From assembly GCF_002934065.1 (NCBI RefSeq), contig NZ_CP018049.1, positions 1,858,501-1,922,500 on the forward strand: a stretch of 64,000 nt of DNA. The letters run 5' to 3'. The translations under genes were made by a program, and so were the position numbers. Under the pieces are notes generated by a model. It had not been told where the DNA came from, ran no database searches, and saw nothing but the letters and a program-made list of their open reading frames with translations. This document shows positions 29,971 to 39,973 of this stretch, one piece after another (positions within the stretch are counted from its first letter, which is position 1; every line of letters starts with the position of its first letter). Source of the stretch: Pseudomonas orientalis. GTDB taxonomy: Bacteria > Pseudomonadota > Gammaproteobacteria > Pseudomonadales > Pseudomonadaceae.

Positions 29971-30573
29971 TCATTCTGACACGCCAGGCCTTGTGTGCAA
30001 CAGGTCCGGTGTATTGAGGTTGGCCAGGCGCGGGTCACCGGCCGCGCATTCCAGGCCCACGGCGCCCAGCTGCAGCAGGATTTTACGCGGGCTGCGTTCG
30101 CCGGCTTTCCAGGCCTGCTCCACCTGATCCTTCAGGGCCACAGGGATGATGCAGAGCAAGGGTTCCCAGAACTCGCCATGGCGCATCATCACCGGAACCT
30201 GCGGGTTGCGGTGGGTTGTCGCACGTAAATTTGCCAACAATCGGGCATCGATGTGCGGCACATCACAGGGCAGGACCAGCAGATGCCTATGGCGTGCGGC
30301 GAAGAGTCCCGCACGGATACCTGCAAGTGGTCCGGGAAAGTCCGCGCTGTCGTCGCTCACCAGCTGATCGGCGTAGGCTGCATACCGCTCATGATTGCGG
30401 TTGCACGAGATGATCAGGTCGTCCGTGAGCGGCCGTGCCAGGCGTTGCAGGTGCGCAATCAAGGGTTGGCCGTGCCACTGCAGCAGGCCTTTGTCCTGGC
30501 CGCCCATGCGCTGGCCACGACCGCCGGCCAGCAACAGAATCGAGCAGGGCAGGGGTAAGGATTCAAGAGGCAT
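29971..30573 (-). CDS. mobA: Molybdenum cofactor guanylyltransferase MobA
   Basis: A 200-residue MobA that attaches GMP to molybdopterin. The N-terminal nucleotide-binding loop is [19 protein letters not shown]; further motifs are [16 protein letters not shown] and [10 protein letters not shown]. It is divergent from moaB and moeA, making a molybdenum cofactor locus. Confidence 0.93.
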   Translation of the reverse strand: MPLESLPLPCSILLLAGGRGQRMGGQDKGLLQWHGQPLIAHLQRLARPLTDDLIISCNRNHERYAAYADQLVSDDSADFPGPLAGIRAGLFAARHRHLLVLPCDVPHIDARLLANLRATTHRNPQVPVMMRHGEFWEPLLCIIPVALKDQVEQAWKAGERSPRKILLQLGAVGLECAAGDPRLANLNTPDLLHTRPGVSE

Positions 30574-30649
30574 GAGGGTTCCGCTGCGGCAGGTAAACAG
30601 AGGCTTGTGATATAACATCGGGCTGTTCCTTCGACAACCGGACCGTGCC

Positions 30650-31189
30650 ATGAAAGCCAAGGCTGATGCGCCTTTCGTACCTCTGAATATCGCTGTATTG
30701 ACCGTCAGCGACACCCGCACCCTGGACACCGACACCTCGGGCCAGGTCTTCGTCGACCGCCTGACCGCCGCCGGCCATACCCTGGCCGAGCGCGTGCTGC
30801 TCAAGGACGATCTGTACAAGATCCGCGCCCAGGTCGCCCACTGGATCGCCGAAGACGTAGTGCAGGTCGTGCTGATCACCGGCGGCACCGGCTTTACCGG
30901 TCGTGACAGCACACCCGAAGCAGTGAGCTGCCTGTTGGATAAACAGGTCGATGGGTTTGGCGAATTGTTCCGCCAGATATCGGTGGCCGATATCGGCACC
31001 TCCACCGTGCAATCGCGCGCCCTTGCCGGCCTGGCCAATGGCACCCTGGTGTGCTGCCTGCCGGGCTCCACCAATGCCGTGCGCACCGGTTGGGACGGCA
31101 TCCTGGCCGAACAACTGGACAACCGTCACCGGCCATGCAATTTCGTACCCCACCTGAAGCAGGCCGAGCCCTGTGAAACCCGTGGATAA
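30650..31189 (+). CDS. moaB: MoaB, molybdenum cofactor biosynthesis protein
   Basis: A 179-residue MogA/MoaB-fold protein. Signature loops are [13 protein letters not shown] and [16 protein letters not shown], with [14 protein letters not shown]. These proteins adenylylate molybdopterin or act in that step. It overlaps moeA by about 17 bases. Confidence 0.9.
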   Translation: MKAKADAPFVPLNIAVLTVSDTRTLDTDTSGQVFVDRLTAAGHTLAERVLLKDDLYKIRAQVAHWIAEDVVQVVLITGGTGFTGRDSTPEAVSCLLDKQVDGFGELFRQISVADIGTSTVQSRALAGLANGTLVCCLPGSTNAVRTGWDGILAEQLDNRHRPCNFVPHLKQAEPCETRG

Positions 31190-32399
31190 GCCCGGTAAAA
31201 CCGGCGCCTTGATGCCGGTGGAAGCGGCCTTGCAGCGTTTGCTGGACATGGCCGACGCCACACCGATCCTCGAGCGCGAAACAGTGCGCCTGGCCGAGTG
31301 CGATGGCCGCGTATTGGCACAGGACCTGGTCTCCACCCTCGACCTGCCACCCTGGCCCAACAGTGCCATGGATGGCTACGCCCTGCGCGTCGCGGACTGG
31401 GCCGGCGAGCCATTGCCGGTCAGCCAACGTATTTTCGCCGGCAATGCGCCTGAGCCGTTGGCGCACGGCACCTGTGCGCGCATCTTTACGGGGGCTCCGG
31501 TGCCTCAGGGTGCGGACTGCGTGGAAATGCAGGAAAACGCGATCATTCACAGCGATGAGCGCGTGAGTTTCAGCGAGCCGTTGCAAGCGGGTCAGAACAT
31601 CCGCCCGCAAGGCCAGGAAACCACGGTCGGCGAGTTGGTGCTGCCGGCCGGTACGCGCCTGGGCCCGATCGAGTTGGGGCTGGCTGCTTCGCTTGGGCGT
31701 GATCGCCTGGAGGTGGTGCGCCGAGTGCGGGTGGCGGTGCTGTCGACCGGCGATGAGTTGATCGAGCCTGGATTGCCCCTGGGGCCGGGTCAGATCTACA
31801 ACAGCAACCGCCGCGTGCTGTGCAGTTGGCTGACGCGCATGGGCTGCGAAGTGATCGATGCTGGCATTCTGCCGGACGACCTGGAACAGACCCGCACACG
31901 GTTGGCCGGGTTGGGCAACGTCGACTTGATCCTGTCCACGGGCGGTGTGTCGGTGGGCGAGGCGGATTTTCTGGGCATTGCCTTGCGTGAAGAGGGCGAG
32001 CTGGCGCTGTGGAAACTGGCGATCAAGCCGGGCAAGCCGCTGACCTTCGGGCATTTTCGTGGCGTGCCGGTGATCGGCCTGCCAGGCAATCCCGCGTCGA
32101 CCCTGGTGACCTTTGCCCTGTTGGCACGGCCTTACCTGCTGCGTCGTCAGGGTGTGGAGGACGTGCAGCCCCTGCGTTTCGAAGTGCCGGCCGGGTTCGT
32201 CTGGGCCAAGCCCGGCAACCGTCGCGAGTACCTGCGCGGGCGCATCGAGCAGGGCAAGGCGATCATCTACCACAACCAGAGCTCCGGTGTGCTGCGCAGC
32301 GCAGCGTGGGCTGAAGGATTTGTGGAGGTGATGGAAGGGACCACATTAGCCGTCGGCGACCGAGTCAATTTCATTCCCCTGAACGAAGTCCTGAACTGA
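31173..32399 (+). CDS. moeA: Molybdopterin molybdenumtransferase MoeA
   Basis: A 408-residue MoeA that inserts molybdate into adenylylated molybdopterin. Motifs are PPWPNSAMDGYALR, GNAPEPLAHGTCARIFTGAPVPQGAD, and STGDELIEPG with ILSTGGVSVGEADF. A GTG start at 31173 overlaps the moaB stop, so translation may be coupled; a GTG at 31182 is possible. With mobA and moaB it points to molybdoenzymes elsewhere in the genome. Confidence 0.92.
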   Translation: MKPVDKPGKTGALMPVEAALQRLLDMADATPILERETVRLAECDGRVLAQDLVSTLDLPPWPNSAMDGYALRVADWAGEPLPVSQRIFAGNAPEPLAHGTCARIFTGAPVPQGADCVEMQENAIIHSDERVSFSEPLQAGQNIRPQGQETTVGELVLPAGTRLGPIELGLAASLGRDRLEVVRRVRVAVLSTGDELIEPGLPLGPGQIYNSNRRVLCSWLTRMGCEVIDAGILPDDLEQTRTRLAGLGNVDLILSTGGVSVGEADFLGIALREEGELALWKLAIKPGKPLTFGHFRGVPVIGLPGNPASTLVTFALLARPYLLRRQGVEDVQPLRFEVPAGFVWAKPGNRREYLRGRIEQGKAIIYHNQSSGVLRSAAWAEGFVEVMEGTTLAVGDRVNFIPLNEVLN

Positions 32400-32410
32400 C
32401 GTGGATCTGA

Positions 32411-32569
32411 ATGTGGGAGGGGGCTTGCCTTAAGGCTTTTTGTAGGAGCGAGCTTGCTCGCGAAAAACTCACAGGCGCTGCGTTCATTCAGAAAGCACGC
32501 GTTATCGTTGAGGTTTTTCGCGAGCAAGCTCGCTCCTACAGACGGCGATGTACGCTTGACTGGCCGGTC
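32411..32569. repeat. Chimeric REP: half GTGGGAGG REP joined to TGTAGGAGCG REP pair
   Basis: A half REP of the GTGGGAGG family (32411-32430) breaks into AAGGCTTTTTGTAGG, the border of the TGTAGGAGCG element; the pair runs to 32540 in the opposite orientation to the copies at 14022 and 18642. The flank to 32569 holds the reverse of the GCGTACATCGCC border seen at the 13990 copy. Confidence 0.8.
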
Positions 32570-32581
32570 GCTTGTGGATTC

Positions 32582-32911
32582 TCAGTAATCATCCCCACGC
32601 TCGGTGACATCGCGCTCCACCGGCCCCGCATCCGGGTCGTACCCCACCGGGAACTTGCCCTTCAGCGTCCACGCGAACGCAATGATCTCCGCCACTGTGC
32701 GGTACAACTCCTCTGGAATACTGTCGCCCAGCTCCATGCGCGCCAGCAGCTTCACCAACTCGGCATTTTCATAAATGGGCACTTCGTTTTCCCGCGCCAG
32801 CTTGAGGATCGCTTCAGCCAGGGCCTCGTCGCCCTTGGCGGTCAGGGTGGGCGCTTGTTGGCCATCGTACTTGAGGGCAATCGCCTGGCGGGGAGGGGCA
32901 GCGTTCTTCAT
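32582..32911 (-). CDS. FlhB C-terminal-like protein (EscU/YscU/HrcU/FlhB family)
   Basis: A 109-residue protein resembling only the cytoplasmic C-terminal domain of FlhB (AIALKYDGQQAPTLTAKGDEALAEAILKLARENEVPIYENAELVKLLARMELGDSIPEELY). It lacks the membrane part and the NPTH cleavage motif. Such 'FhlB-like' stand-alone domains lie next to fliK in Pseudomonas. It overlaps fliK by four bases and may act in export substrate switching. Confidence 0.85.
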   Translation of the reverse strand: MKNAAPPRQAIALKYDGQQAPTLTAKGDEALAEAILKLARENEVPIYENAELVKLLARMELGDSIPEELYRTVAEIIAFAWTLKGKFPVGYDPDAGPVERDVTERGDDY

Positions 32912-34485
32912 GCGGTTTCATCCACCCAGCGTTGTTCCAGTCCGGTTTTTGGCCCGCGCGGCGGGCTGCCGAGGTGGCAATCCAGGTCGCCGACGTCAAG
33001 CCCGGATGCCACCAGGCGCTCGCGCAGGCTGCCCAGGTGATTTTCGATCAGGCTGGCGGTGAAGGCGCGGGTCGCCCACAACTGGCTGGAGAGTTTGCCC
33101 TGGGTCAATTGCGCCTGCACCTGCAACGGCCCCAGCGGTTCCATATCGAACGCCAGTTCGACGCGCCAGAGCATGTGTTTGGGGTCTTTGCGGTCTTTGC
33201 GGTCGGATGGCTCCTTGTCGGGCGTCGGCTCCTCGCGCTGGAACTTCATCTGCAGCGGTACGATGTCCTGCAGGCTGCGCATCGGGACTTCCAGTTGCCA
33301 GGTGGTTTGCAGGCGGCCATCAGCGGTGGTGCCGGTCTGTTCCAGGCTCGACAGCTGATGGCTCTGCAATCGGGCGATCGCCCCGGCGGCCAGGCGCAGC
33401 AGGTTTTCCAGGTCGCCTTCGCCTTCAAGCTTGGCCATCAGCCGCTCGGGCAGTGGAAAGCTGACCGGGGCCTGCCGCGCGCTGACCTGGCCCAGCGTGT
33501 TCAGTGGGCTGCGCACAAAGTTGGGCAATACATGGGCCAGCGTGTTGGCCGCAAGAATGGCGTTCAGGTTGGTACTGGCGGGCAGGGCGGGCAGTAAGTC
33601 CGCGACAAGGCGCAGCAGTGCGCCCTTCATGTCCAGTGGCGGTATCTGGGGATTCTGCCCCGCGAGTAATCTGGCTTCCAGAAAGGCGCCGCTGTTCTGG
33701 ATCACTTGAGCCAGGACTTTGGGGTTACTGACCTGTGCCAGGTCGGGCAATGCAGCGAGCAGACGGTCGGCGGCGGCGCGCAGGTCGGCGGACGTGCTGT
33801 CGCCACGGGGCAGGTTTTGCAGGGCGGTGAAGACCGCATCCAGGGAGCCCTGGCGACTTTGCTGGGTCGACAGTTGCTGGGTGACCGCCAATTGGTCCTT
33901 GAGCCCGCTCAGCGGCACGAAATTCAGGGTCTGCGCGTTCTGCACCACTGCGCTGAGCAAACTGCCCACGCGCAGCGGTTGTGGGCTTTCCACCGTCAGT
34001 GTCGCGCCGGCCAAGGCGTTATTCAGCACCGTCACCAACGAACGATAGATCGCCGGTTGCGCCGTGCCCTGGGGCAGCATCTGGGTGGTCAGTACCTTGG
34101 CTTGCAACAGCGTACCTTCTGGGACCTTGGCCGTATCGATGCGGGTGAGGGCGGCGATGTTGGCACTCAAGGCCTGTTGCAGGCTGAGGGTCAGGTTGCC
34201 TGCTGGCGTCTGGCTCACCGCCACATTGCTGCCCACGGGCAGGGGCTGGGCGCTGCTGGCCTGCACCAGCGTCTGGCGGCCGCCGTCCAGGGTCAGCTTG
34301 AGCAGCAACTGAAAGGCTTCACCGCCTTGTTTAAGGGCAATGACTTCGGCATTCGCGGTTTTCCCAGGGTCGATCAGCCCGACCTGCGGCTCCAGCAGTT
34401 TGAGCAGTGCCCCGGGCGCAGGCGCAGGGCTTTGCCCGGCTGGCGGGGTGGGAGGAAGCGTAGGAAGGTTGATCTCACCGGTCAT
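32908..34485 (-). CDS. fliK: Flagellar hook-length control protein FliK
   Basis: A 525-residue FliK-like protein: a proline- and alanine-rich N-terminus (PPTPPAGQSPAPAPG), a long low-complexity Gln/Ala/Leu region, and the C-terminal FliK_C-like domain (about 380-510: 'WQLEVPMRSLQDIVPLQMKF', 'WRVELAFDMEPLGPLQVQAQL'). It measures hook length and triggers the export switch, fitting the adjacent FlhB-like gene. The start at 34485 is a choice; an in-frame ATG at 34494 is equally possible. Confidence 0.8.
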   Translation of the reverse strand: MTGEINLPTLPPTPPAGQSPAPAPGALLKLLEPQVGLIDPGKTANAEVIALKQGGEAFQLLLKLTLDGGRQTLVQASSAQPLPVGSNVAVSQTPAGNLTLSLQQALSANIAALTRIDTAKVPEGTLLQAKVLTTQMLPQGTAQPAIYRSLVTVLNNALAGATLTVESPQPLRVGSLLSAVVQNAQTLNFVPLSGLKDQLAVTQQLSTQQSRQGSLDAVFTALQNLPRGDSTSADLRAAADRLLAALPDLAQVSNPKVLAQVIQNSGAFLEARLLAGQNPQIPPLDMKGALLRLVADLLPALPASTNLNAILAANTLAHVLPNFVRSPLNTLGQVSARQAPVSFPLPERLMAKLEGEGDLENLLRLAAGAIARLQSHQLSSLEQTGTTADGRLQTTWQLEVPMRSLQDIVPLQMKFQREEPTPDKEPSDRKDRKDPKHMLWRVELAFDMEPLGPLQVQAQLTQGKLSSQLWATRAFTASLIENHLGSLRERLVASGLDVGDLDCHLGSPPRGPKTGLEQRWVDETA

Positions 34486-34531
34486 CGTGCGCATCGTCTC
34501 TGGGGAAATTGCCCTCTTTAGCGTAGGGCAT

Positions 34532-34546
34532 CGCATGTATAATGCC
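34532..34546 (+). promoter_or_regulatory. Candidate promoter of the ccm operon
   Basis: An extended -10 TGTATAAT (34536-34543) without a clear -35 lies in the fliK-ccmA divergent gap, about 140 bases before the ccmA start. An AGAGAGC/GCTCTCT inverted repeat follows. By eye only. Confidence 0.3.
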
Positions 34547-34685
34547 GCCCGTCTGCAAAGAGAGCGGTAAAAACCTCACAACTATTTGATCCAGCTCTCT
34601 AAAATCGGTCGCCAAAGCCGTTATTGTGCATTTCTTTATAACGGCCGCTGCACCGCCGACTTGAACCGTAAAGGCCCGCGATCTT

Positions 34686-35321
34686 TTGACCAGCCCTCTT
34701 CTTGAAGCCGAAGCGCTCTCCTGTGAACGCGACCTGCGCCTGCTGTTCGAGCACCTCGACCTGCGCCTGGCAGGTGGCGACATGGTGCAGGTCAGCGGAC
34801 CCAACGGCAGCGGCAAGACCAGCCTGTTGCGCTTGCTGGCCGGGCTGATGCAGCCGACGGCCGGGGTGGTGCGCCTCAACGGCAAGCCCCTCGCCGAGCA
34901 ACGCACAACACTGGCACGCAACCTTATATGGATCGGCCACGCCGCCGGTATCAAGGACGTGCTCACTGCCGAAGAAAACCTCAGTTGGCTCAGCGCCCTG
35001 CATCAGCGCGCCAGCCGCGACGCCATCTGGCAGGCCCTGGCCGCCGTGGGTCTCAAGGGGTTCGAAGACGTGCCCTGCCACACCCTGTCCGCCGGCCAGC
35101 AGCGCCGCGTGGCCCTGGCGCGTTTGTACTTGCCGGGCCCGCCGCTGTGGATCCTCGACGAACCCTTTACCGCGCTCGATAAATACGGTGTCGCCCAGCT
35201 CGAGGAGCACCTGGCGAGGCACTGTGAGCAGGGCGGTACGGTGCTGCTCACCACCCACCACAGCCTGACGCGCCTGCCCGCCGGTTACCGTGAGCTGGAT
35301 CTGGGGCGGTGGTCGGCATGA
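34686..35321 (+). CDS. ccmA: Heme exporter ATP-binding protein CcmA
   Basis: A 211-residue ABC ATPase: Walker [10 protein letters not shown], signature [14 protein letters not shown], Walker B LWILDEPF. It powers the CcmABCD complex that frees heme-loaded CcmE for cytochrome c maturation. A TTG start at 34686 with AAGG upstream; it overlaps ccmB (ATGA). Confidence 0.94.
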   Translation: MTSPLLEAEALSCERDLRLLFEHLDLRLAGGDMVQVSGPNGSGKTSLLRLLAGLMQPTAGVVRLNGKPLAEQRTTLARNLIWIGHAAGIKDVLTAEENLSWLSALHQRASRDAIWQALAAVGLKGFEDVPCHTLSAGQQRRVALARLYLPGPPLWILDEPFTALDKYGVAQLEEHLARHCEQGGTVLLTTHHSLTRLPAGYRELDLGRWSA

Positions 35322-35986
35322 GCGTATTCGCCCTGTTGGTTGCCCGCGAAGCACGCCTGTTGTGTCGTCGCCCGGCCGAACTGGCCAACCCGCTGGTGTT
35401 CTTTGCCATCGTGATCGCCTTGTTCCCGTTGGCGGTCGGTCCCGAGACTAAACTGTTGCAAACCTTGTCCCCGGGACTGGTGTGGGTCGCGGCGCTTTTA
35501 TCCGTGCTGCTCTCGCTGGACGGGCTGTTTCGCAGTGATTTCGAGGACGGCTCCCTGGAACAGTGGGTCCTTTCGTCGCACCCGTTGCCACTTCTGGTAC
35601 TGGCCAAGGTGCTGGCACACTGGGCTTTTTCCGGCCTCGCGCTGGTCTTGCTTTCGCCGCTGCTGGCGCTGATGCTGGGCTTGCCCGTCGAATGCTTGCC
35701 GGTGCTGCTCCTGTCCTTGTTGCTCGGTACGCCGGTGCTCAGCCTGTTGGGGGCGGTGGGCGCAGCGTTGACCGTCGGTTTGAAGCGCGGCGGCCTGTTA
35801 CTGGCCCTGCTGATTCTGCCTTTGTACATCCCGGTTCTGATCCTCGGCAGCGGTGCGTTACAGGCCGCGCTGATGGGGATGCCGGTGACCGGTTACCTCC
35901 TGTGGCTTGGCAGCCTGGCCGCCCTGGCGGTAACCCTGACACCCTTTGCCATAGCGGCCGGCCTGAAGATCAGCGTCGGCGAATAA
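35318..35986 (+). CDS. ccmB: Heme exporter protein CcmB
   Basis: A 222-residue six-helix inner-membrane permease: '[19 protein letters not shown]', '[14 protein letters not shown]', 'KVLAHW'. It forms the ABC transporter core with CcmA and CcmC. The ATG overlaps the ccmA stop by four bases. Confidence 0.94.
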   Translation: MSVFALLVAREARLLCRRPAELANPLVFFAIVIALFPLAVGPETKLLQTLSPGLVWVAALLSVLLSLDGLFRSDFEDGSLEQWVLSSHPLPLLVLAKVLAHWAFSGLALVLLSPLLALMLGLPVECLPVLLLSLLLGTPVLSLLGAVGAALTVGLKRGGLLLALLILPLYIPVLILGSGALQAALMGMPVTGYLLWLGSLAALAVTLTPFAIAAGLKISVGE

Positions 35987-36070
35987 TGAGGTCTGGCCAG
36001 GCGTTACACGCTTGGCCAGTAAAGACCCTACGCTTCTTGCCATGACAAGAAGCAACCGTGAGAAACAGCA

Positions 36071-36826
36071 ATGAACTGGACCTGGTTTCACAAGCTCGGC
36101 TCGCCCAAATGGTTCTATGGCATCAGCGGCAAACTGCTGCCGTGGTTGAGCGTCGCCGCGGTGCTGCTGATCGGCATCGGCCTGGTCTGGGGCCTGGCCT
36201 TTGCGCCACCGGACTATCAGCAGGGCAACAGCTTTCGCATCATCTATATCCATGTGCCCGCCGCCATGCTGGCGCAGTCCTGCTACGTGATGCTGGCGGT
36301 ATGCGGCATCGTCGGCCTGGTGTGGAAGATGAAGCTTGCCGACGTCGCCCTGCAATGCGCCGCGCCCATCGGGGCGTGGATGACCGCCGTGGCGCTGGTC
36401 ACCGGCGCGATCTGGGGCAAACCCACCTGGGGTTCGTGGTGGGTGTGGGATGCGCGGCTCACGTCGATGTTGATCCTGCTGTTCCTGTACTTCGGCCTGA
36501 TCGCCCTGGGCAATGCGATCAGCAACCGCGACAGCGCCGCCAAGGCCTGCGCGGTGCTGGCGATTGTCGGCGTGATCAACATCCCGATCATCAAATACTC
36601 GGTCGAGTGGTGGAACACCCTGCACCAGGGCGCCACCTTCACCCTCACCGAAAAACCGGCAATGCCGGTGGAAATGTGGGCACCGCTGCTGCTGATGGTG
36701 CTGGGCTTCTACTCCTTCTTCGGCGCCGTGCTGCTGATGCGCATGCGCCTTGAAGTGCTCAAGCGTGAGGCTCGCACCAGCTGGGTCAAGGCCGAAGTTC
36801 AAGCCTGCCTGGGAGCGCGAGGATGA
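36071..36826 (+). CDS. ccmC: Heme lyase/transfer protein CcmC
   Basis: A 251-residue membrane protein with the tryptophan-rich [15 protein letters not shown] (WWD domain) flanked by periplasmic histidines (IYIHVPAAM and WWNTLHQG). It attaches heme to CcmE. The stop overlaps ccmD by four bases. Confidence 0.95.
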   Translation: MNWTWFHKLGSPKWFYGISGKLLPWLSVAAVLLIGIGLVWGLAFAPPDYQQGNSFRIIYIHVPAAMLAQSCYVMLAVCGIVGLVWKMKLADVALQCAAPIGAWMTAVALVTGAIWGKPTWGSWWVWDARLTSMLILLFLYFGLIALGNAISNRDSAAKACAVLAIVGVINIPIIKYSVEWWNTLHQGATFTLTEKPAMPVEMWAPLLLMVLGFYSFFGAVLLMRMRLEVLKREARTSWVKAEVQACLGARG

Positions 36827-36999
36827 GTTTTGCTTCTTTCAGTGAGTTTCTCGCCATGGGCCATCACGGCCTGTATGTCTGGACGGCCTATGGCATCTGC
36901 CTGGCGGTGCTGGCCCTCAACGTCGCCGCGCCGCTGCTGGCGCGCAAGCGTTACCTGCAACAAGAGGCGCGTCGTCTGCGCCGGGAGACCGAACAGTGA
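36823..36999 (+). CDS. ccmD: CcmD
   Basis: A 58-residue protein, too short for most gene finders: a periplasmic N-terminus ([16 protein letters not shown]), one helix, then a basic cytoplasmic tail [18 protein letters not shown]. It overlaps ccmC before it and ccmE after it (ATGA/GTGA), as in other ccm operons. It stabilises holo-CcmE release. Confidence 0.9.
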   Translation: MSFASFSEFLAMGHHGLYVWTAYGICLAVLALNVAAPLLARKRYLQQEARRLRRETEQ

Positions 37000-37451
37000 A
37001 TCCGCTGCGTAGAAAGCGTCTGTTGATCATTCTCGCCATCATGGCCGGCGTCGGCATTGCCGTGGGTCTGGCCTTGAGTGCCTTGCAGCAGAACATCAAC
37101 CTGTTCTACACCCCGACCCAGATCGCCAATGGCGAAGCGCCGGTCGATACGCGCATCCGCGCTGGCGGCATGGTCGAAAAGGGCTCCTTGAAGCGTTCCG
37201 CAGACTCCCTGGATGTGAGCTTCGTGGTCACCGACTTCAGCAAATCCGTGACCATCACCTACCGTGGCATCCTCCCGGACCTGTTCCGCGAAGGCCAGGG
37301 CATCGTCGCCCTGGGCAAGCTCAACGCCAGTGGCGTGGTGGTGGCCGATGAAGTGCTGGCCAAGCACGATGAAAAATACATGCCGCCGGAGGTGACCAAA
37401 GCCCTCAAGGACAGCGGCCAATCCGCCCCAACCCCTGCCAAGGAGGGCTGA
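36996..37451 (+). CDS. ccmE: Cytochrome c maturation protein CcmE
   Basis: A 151-residue heme chaperone: N-terminal membrane anchor (about 9-30), OB-fold, and the heme-binding His at 124 with Tyr128 ([12 protein letters not shown]). A GTG start at 36996 overlaps the ccmD stop. Confidence 0.95.
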   Translation: MNPLRRKRLLIILAIMAGVGIAVGLALSALQQNINLFYTPTQIANGEAPVDTRIRAGGMVEKGSLKRSADSLDVSFVVTDFSKSVTITYRGILPDLFREGQGIVALGKLNASGVVVADEVLAKHDEKYMPPEVTKALKDSGQSAPTPAKEG

Positions 37452-37454
37452 GTC

Positions 37455-39440
37455 ATGAACGCCGCTTTGTTTATTCCCGAACTCGGCCAGTTGGCGATGA
37501 TCCTCGCCCTGTGCTTTGCCATCGTCCAGGCCGTGGTGCCGTTGCTCGGTGCCTGGCGCGGTGACCGCCTGTGGATGAGCCTGGCGCAGCCGGCCGCCTG
37601 GGGGCAGTTCGCGTTCCTGCTGTTCGCCTTCGGTTGCCTGACCTACGCATTCATGACCGACGACTTTTCCGTCGCCTATGTCGCCAATAACTCCAACAGT
37701 GCACTGCCCTGGTACTACAAGTTCAGCGCCGTGTGGGGCGCCCACGAAGGTTCGCTGCTGCTGTGGGCGCTGATCCTCGGTGGCTGGACCTTCGCCGTGT
37801 CGGTGTTCTCCCGCCAATTGCCGCAGGTCATGCTGGCGCGGGTGCTCGCGGTGATGGGTATGATCAGCATTGGTTTTTTGCTGTTCCTGATCATGACGTC
37901 CAACCCGTTCAGCCGCATCCTGCCGCAGATCCCCATGGACGGGCATGACCTCAACCCGCTGCTGCAAGACATCGGCCTGATCGTGCACCCGCCGATGCTC
38001 TACATGGGCTATGTCGGCTTTTCCGTGGCCTTTGCCTTCGCCATCGCCGCCTTGCTCGGCGGGCGTCTTGATGCAGCCTGGGCGCGCTGGTCGCGGCCAT
38101 GGACCATCGTCGCCTGGGCCTTCCTCGGCATCGGCATCACCCTCGGCTCGTGGTGGGCGTATTACGAACTCGGCTGGGGCGGCTGGTGGTTCTGGGACCC
38201 GGTGGAGAACGCCTCCTTCATGCCCTGGCTGGTCGGCACCGCGCTGATTCATTCGCTGGCCGTCACCGAAAAACGCGGCGTGTTCAAGAGCTGGACCGTG
38301 TTGCTGGCCATCGCGGCATTTTCCCTCAGCCTGCTCGGCACGTTCCTCGTGCGTTCGGGCGTACTGACGTCGGTGCATGCGTTTGCTTCCGACCCTGCGC
38401 GCGGCGTATTCATCCTGATCTTCCTGCTGTTTGTCGTCGGCGGTTCGCTGACCCTGTTCGCCCTGCGCGCGCCAGTGGTCAAGAGCCAGGTCGGCTTTAA
38501 CCTGTGGTCGCGGGAAACCTTGTTGCTGGGTAACAACCTGGTGCTGGTGGTGGCGGCGTCGATGATTCTGCTCGGCACCCTCTACCCCCTGGTGCTGGAT
38601 GCCTTGAGCGGCGCCAAGCTGTCCGTCGGCCCGCCGTACTTCAACGCCTTGTTCATTCCGTTGATGGGCCTGTTGATGGTGGTGATGGCGGTCGGTGTGC
38701 TGGTGCGCTGGAAAGACACCCCGGTGAAATGGCTGGCCGGCATGCTGATGCCGGTGCTGCTGGGCAGTGTGGCCCTGGCTGTGATCGCCGGGGTTGCCTA
38801 CGGCGACTTCAACTGGGCGGTGCTCGCCACCTTCCTGCTCGCGGCCTGGGTGTTGCTGGCCGGCGTGCGCGATATCGCCGACAAGACCCGCCACAAGGGC
38901 CTGATCAAAGGCCTGCCGACCCTGACCCGCAGCTACTGGGGCATGCAGATCGCCCATATCGGCATCGCCGTCTGCGCCCTGGGCGTGGTGCTGTCGAGCC
39001 AGAACAGCGCCGAGCGCGACCTGCGCCTGGCGCCCGGCGAGTCCATGGACCTGGGCGGTTACCAGTTCATCTTCGAAGGCGCCAGGCACTTTGAAGGACC
39101 GAATTTCACGTCAGACAAAGGCACCGTACGCGTGGTGCGCAACGGTAAGGAAATCGCCGTGCTACACCCGGAAAAACGCCTGTACACCGTGCAGAGTTCG
39201 ATGATGACCGAGGCGGGCATCGATGCGGGTTTCACCCGTGACCTTTACGTGGCGTTGGGTGAACCCCTGGGCGATGGCGCCTGGGCAGTGCGCGTGCATG
39301 TCAAACCGTTCGTGCGCTGGATCTGGTTCGGTGGCTTGCTGACCGGGTTGGGTGGCTTGCTCGCAGCGCTGGACCGGCGGTATCGGGTCAAGGTCAAGAG
39401 CCGGGTGCGTGAAGCCCTCGGCATGGGAGCGGCGGTATGA
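37455..39440 (+). CDS. ccmF: Cytochrome c heme lyase subunit CcmF
   Basis: A 661-residue, about 15-helix membrane protein. The WWD motif WGGWWFWDPVENASFMPW and periplasmic histidines (GAHEGSLLLW, IVHPPMLYMG) are intact. It holds heme and apocytochrome in the ligation complex with CcmH and CcmI. Four-base gap to ccmE; overlaps ccmG. Confidence 0.95.
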   Translation: MNAALFIPELGQLAMILALCFAIVQAVVPLLGAWRGDRLWMSLAQPAAWGQFAFLLFAFGCLTYAFMTDDFSVAYVANNSNSALPWYYKFSAVWGAHEGSLLLWALILGGWTFAVSVFSRQLPQVMLARVLAVMGMISIGFLLFLIMTSNPFSRILPQIPMDGHDLNPLLQDIGLIVHPPMLYMGYVGFSVAFAFAIAALLGGRLDAAWARWSRPWTIVAWAFLGIGITLGSWWAYYELGWGGWWFWDPVENASFMPWLVGTALIHSLAVTEKRGVFKSWTVLLAIAAFSLSLLGTFLVRSGVLTSVHAFASDPARGVFILIFLLFVVGGSLTLFALRAPVVKSQVGFNLWSRETLLLGNNLVLVVAASMILLGTLYPLVLDALSGAKLSVGPPYFNALFIPLMGLLMVVMAVGVLVRWKDTPVKWLAGMLMPVLLGSVALAVIAGVAYGDFNWAVLATFLLAAWVLLAGVRDIADKTRHKGLIKGLPTLTRSYWGMQIAHIGIAVCALGVVLSSQNSAERDLRLAPGESMDLGGYQFIFEGARHFEGPNFTSDKGTVRVVRNGKEIAVLHPEKRLYTVQSSMMTEAGIDAGFTRDLYVALGEPLGDGAWAVRVHVKPFVRWIWFGGLLTGLGGLLAALDRRYRVKVKSRVREALGMGAAV

Positions 39441-39973
39441 AGCGTGGGTTGATGGTGCTGCCGCTGGCAGCGTTCCTGGTGGTGGCAGTGTTCCTCTATC
39501 GCGGCTTGTACCTGGACCCGGCCGAGTTGCCGTCGGCCATGATCGGCAAGCCATTCCCGGAATTCTCGCTGCCCACGGTGCAGGGCGACAAGCAACTGAC
39601 CCGCGCCGACCTGCTGGGCGAGCCGGCGCTGGTCAACGTGTGGGGTACCTGGTGCATCTCCTGCCGCGTCGAACACCCGGTGTTGAACAAACTCGCCGAG
39701 AAGGGCGTGGTGATCTATGGCATCAACTACAAGGACGACAATGCAGCAGCCTTGAAATGGCTGGCCGAATTTCACAACCCGTACCAGCTGGATATTCGTG
39801 ATGAAGACGGCAACCTCGGCCTGAACCTCGGCGTCTATGGCGCTCCGGAAACCTTCTTTATCGACGCTAGAGGCGTGATCCGCGACAAGTACGTCGGCGT
39901 GATCGACGAAGTGGTGTGGCGCGAGCAACTCGCCGCCAAGTACCAGGCCCTGGTCGACGAGGCCAAACCATGA
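39437..39973 (+). CDS. ccmG: Thiol:disulfide interchange protein CcmG (DsbE)
   Basis: A 178-residue membrane-anchored thioredoxin: C73 and C76 in VWGTWCISCRVEHP reduce apocytochrome cysteines. N-terminal anchor at about 5-22. It overlaps both neighbours. Confidence 0.94.
   Translation: MKRGLMVLPLAAFLVVAVFLYRGLYLDPAELPSAMIGKPFPEFSLPTVQGDKQLTRADLLGEPALVNVWGTWCISCRVEHPVLNKLAEKGVVIYGINYKDDNAAALKWLAEFHNPYQLDIRDEDGNLGLNLGVYGAPETFFIDARGVIRDKYVGVIDEVVWREQLAAKYQALVDEAKP

Noticed and set aside
36951..39089. A 712-codon open frame on the minus strand across ccmE and ccmF
   Set aside because: Very rich in His, Gln and Gly, typical of antisense frames; the sense strand encodes textbook CcmE and CcmF.
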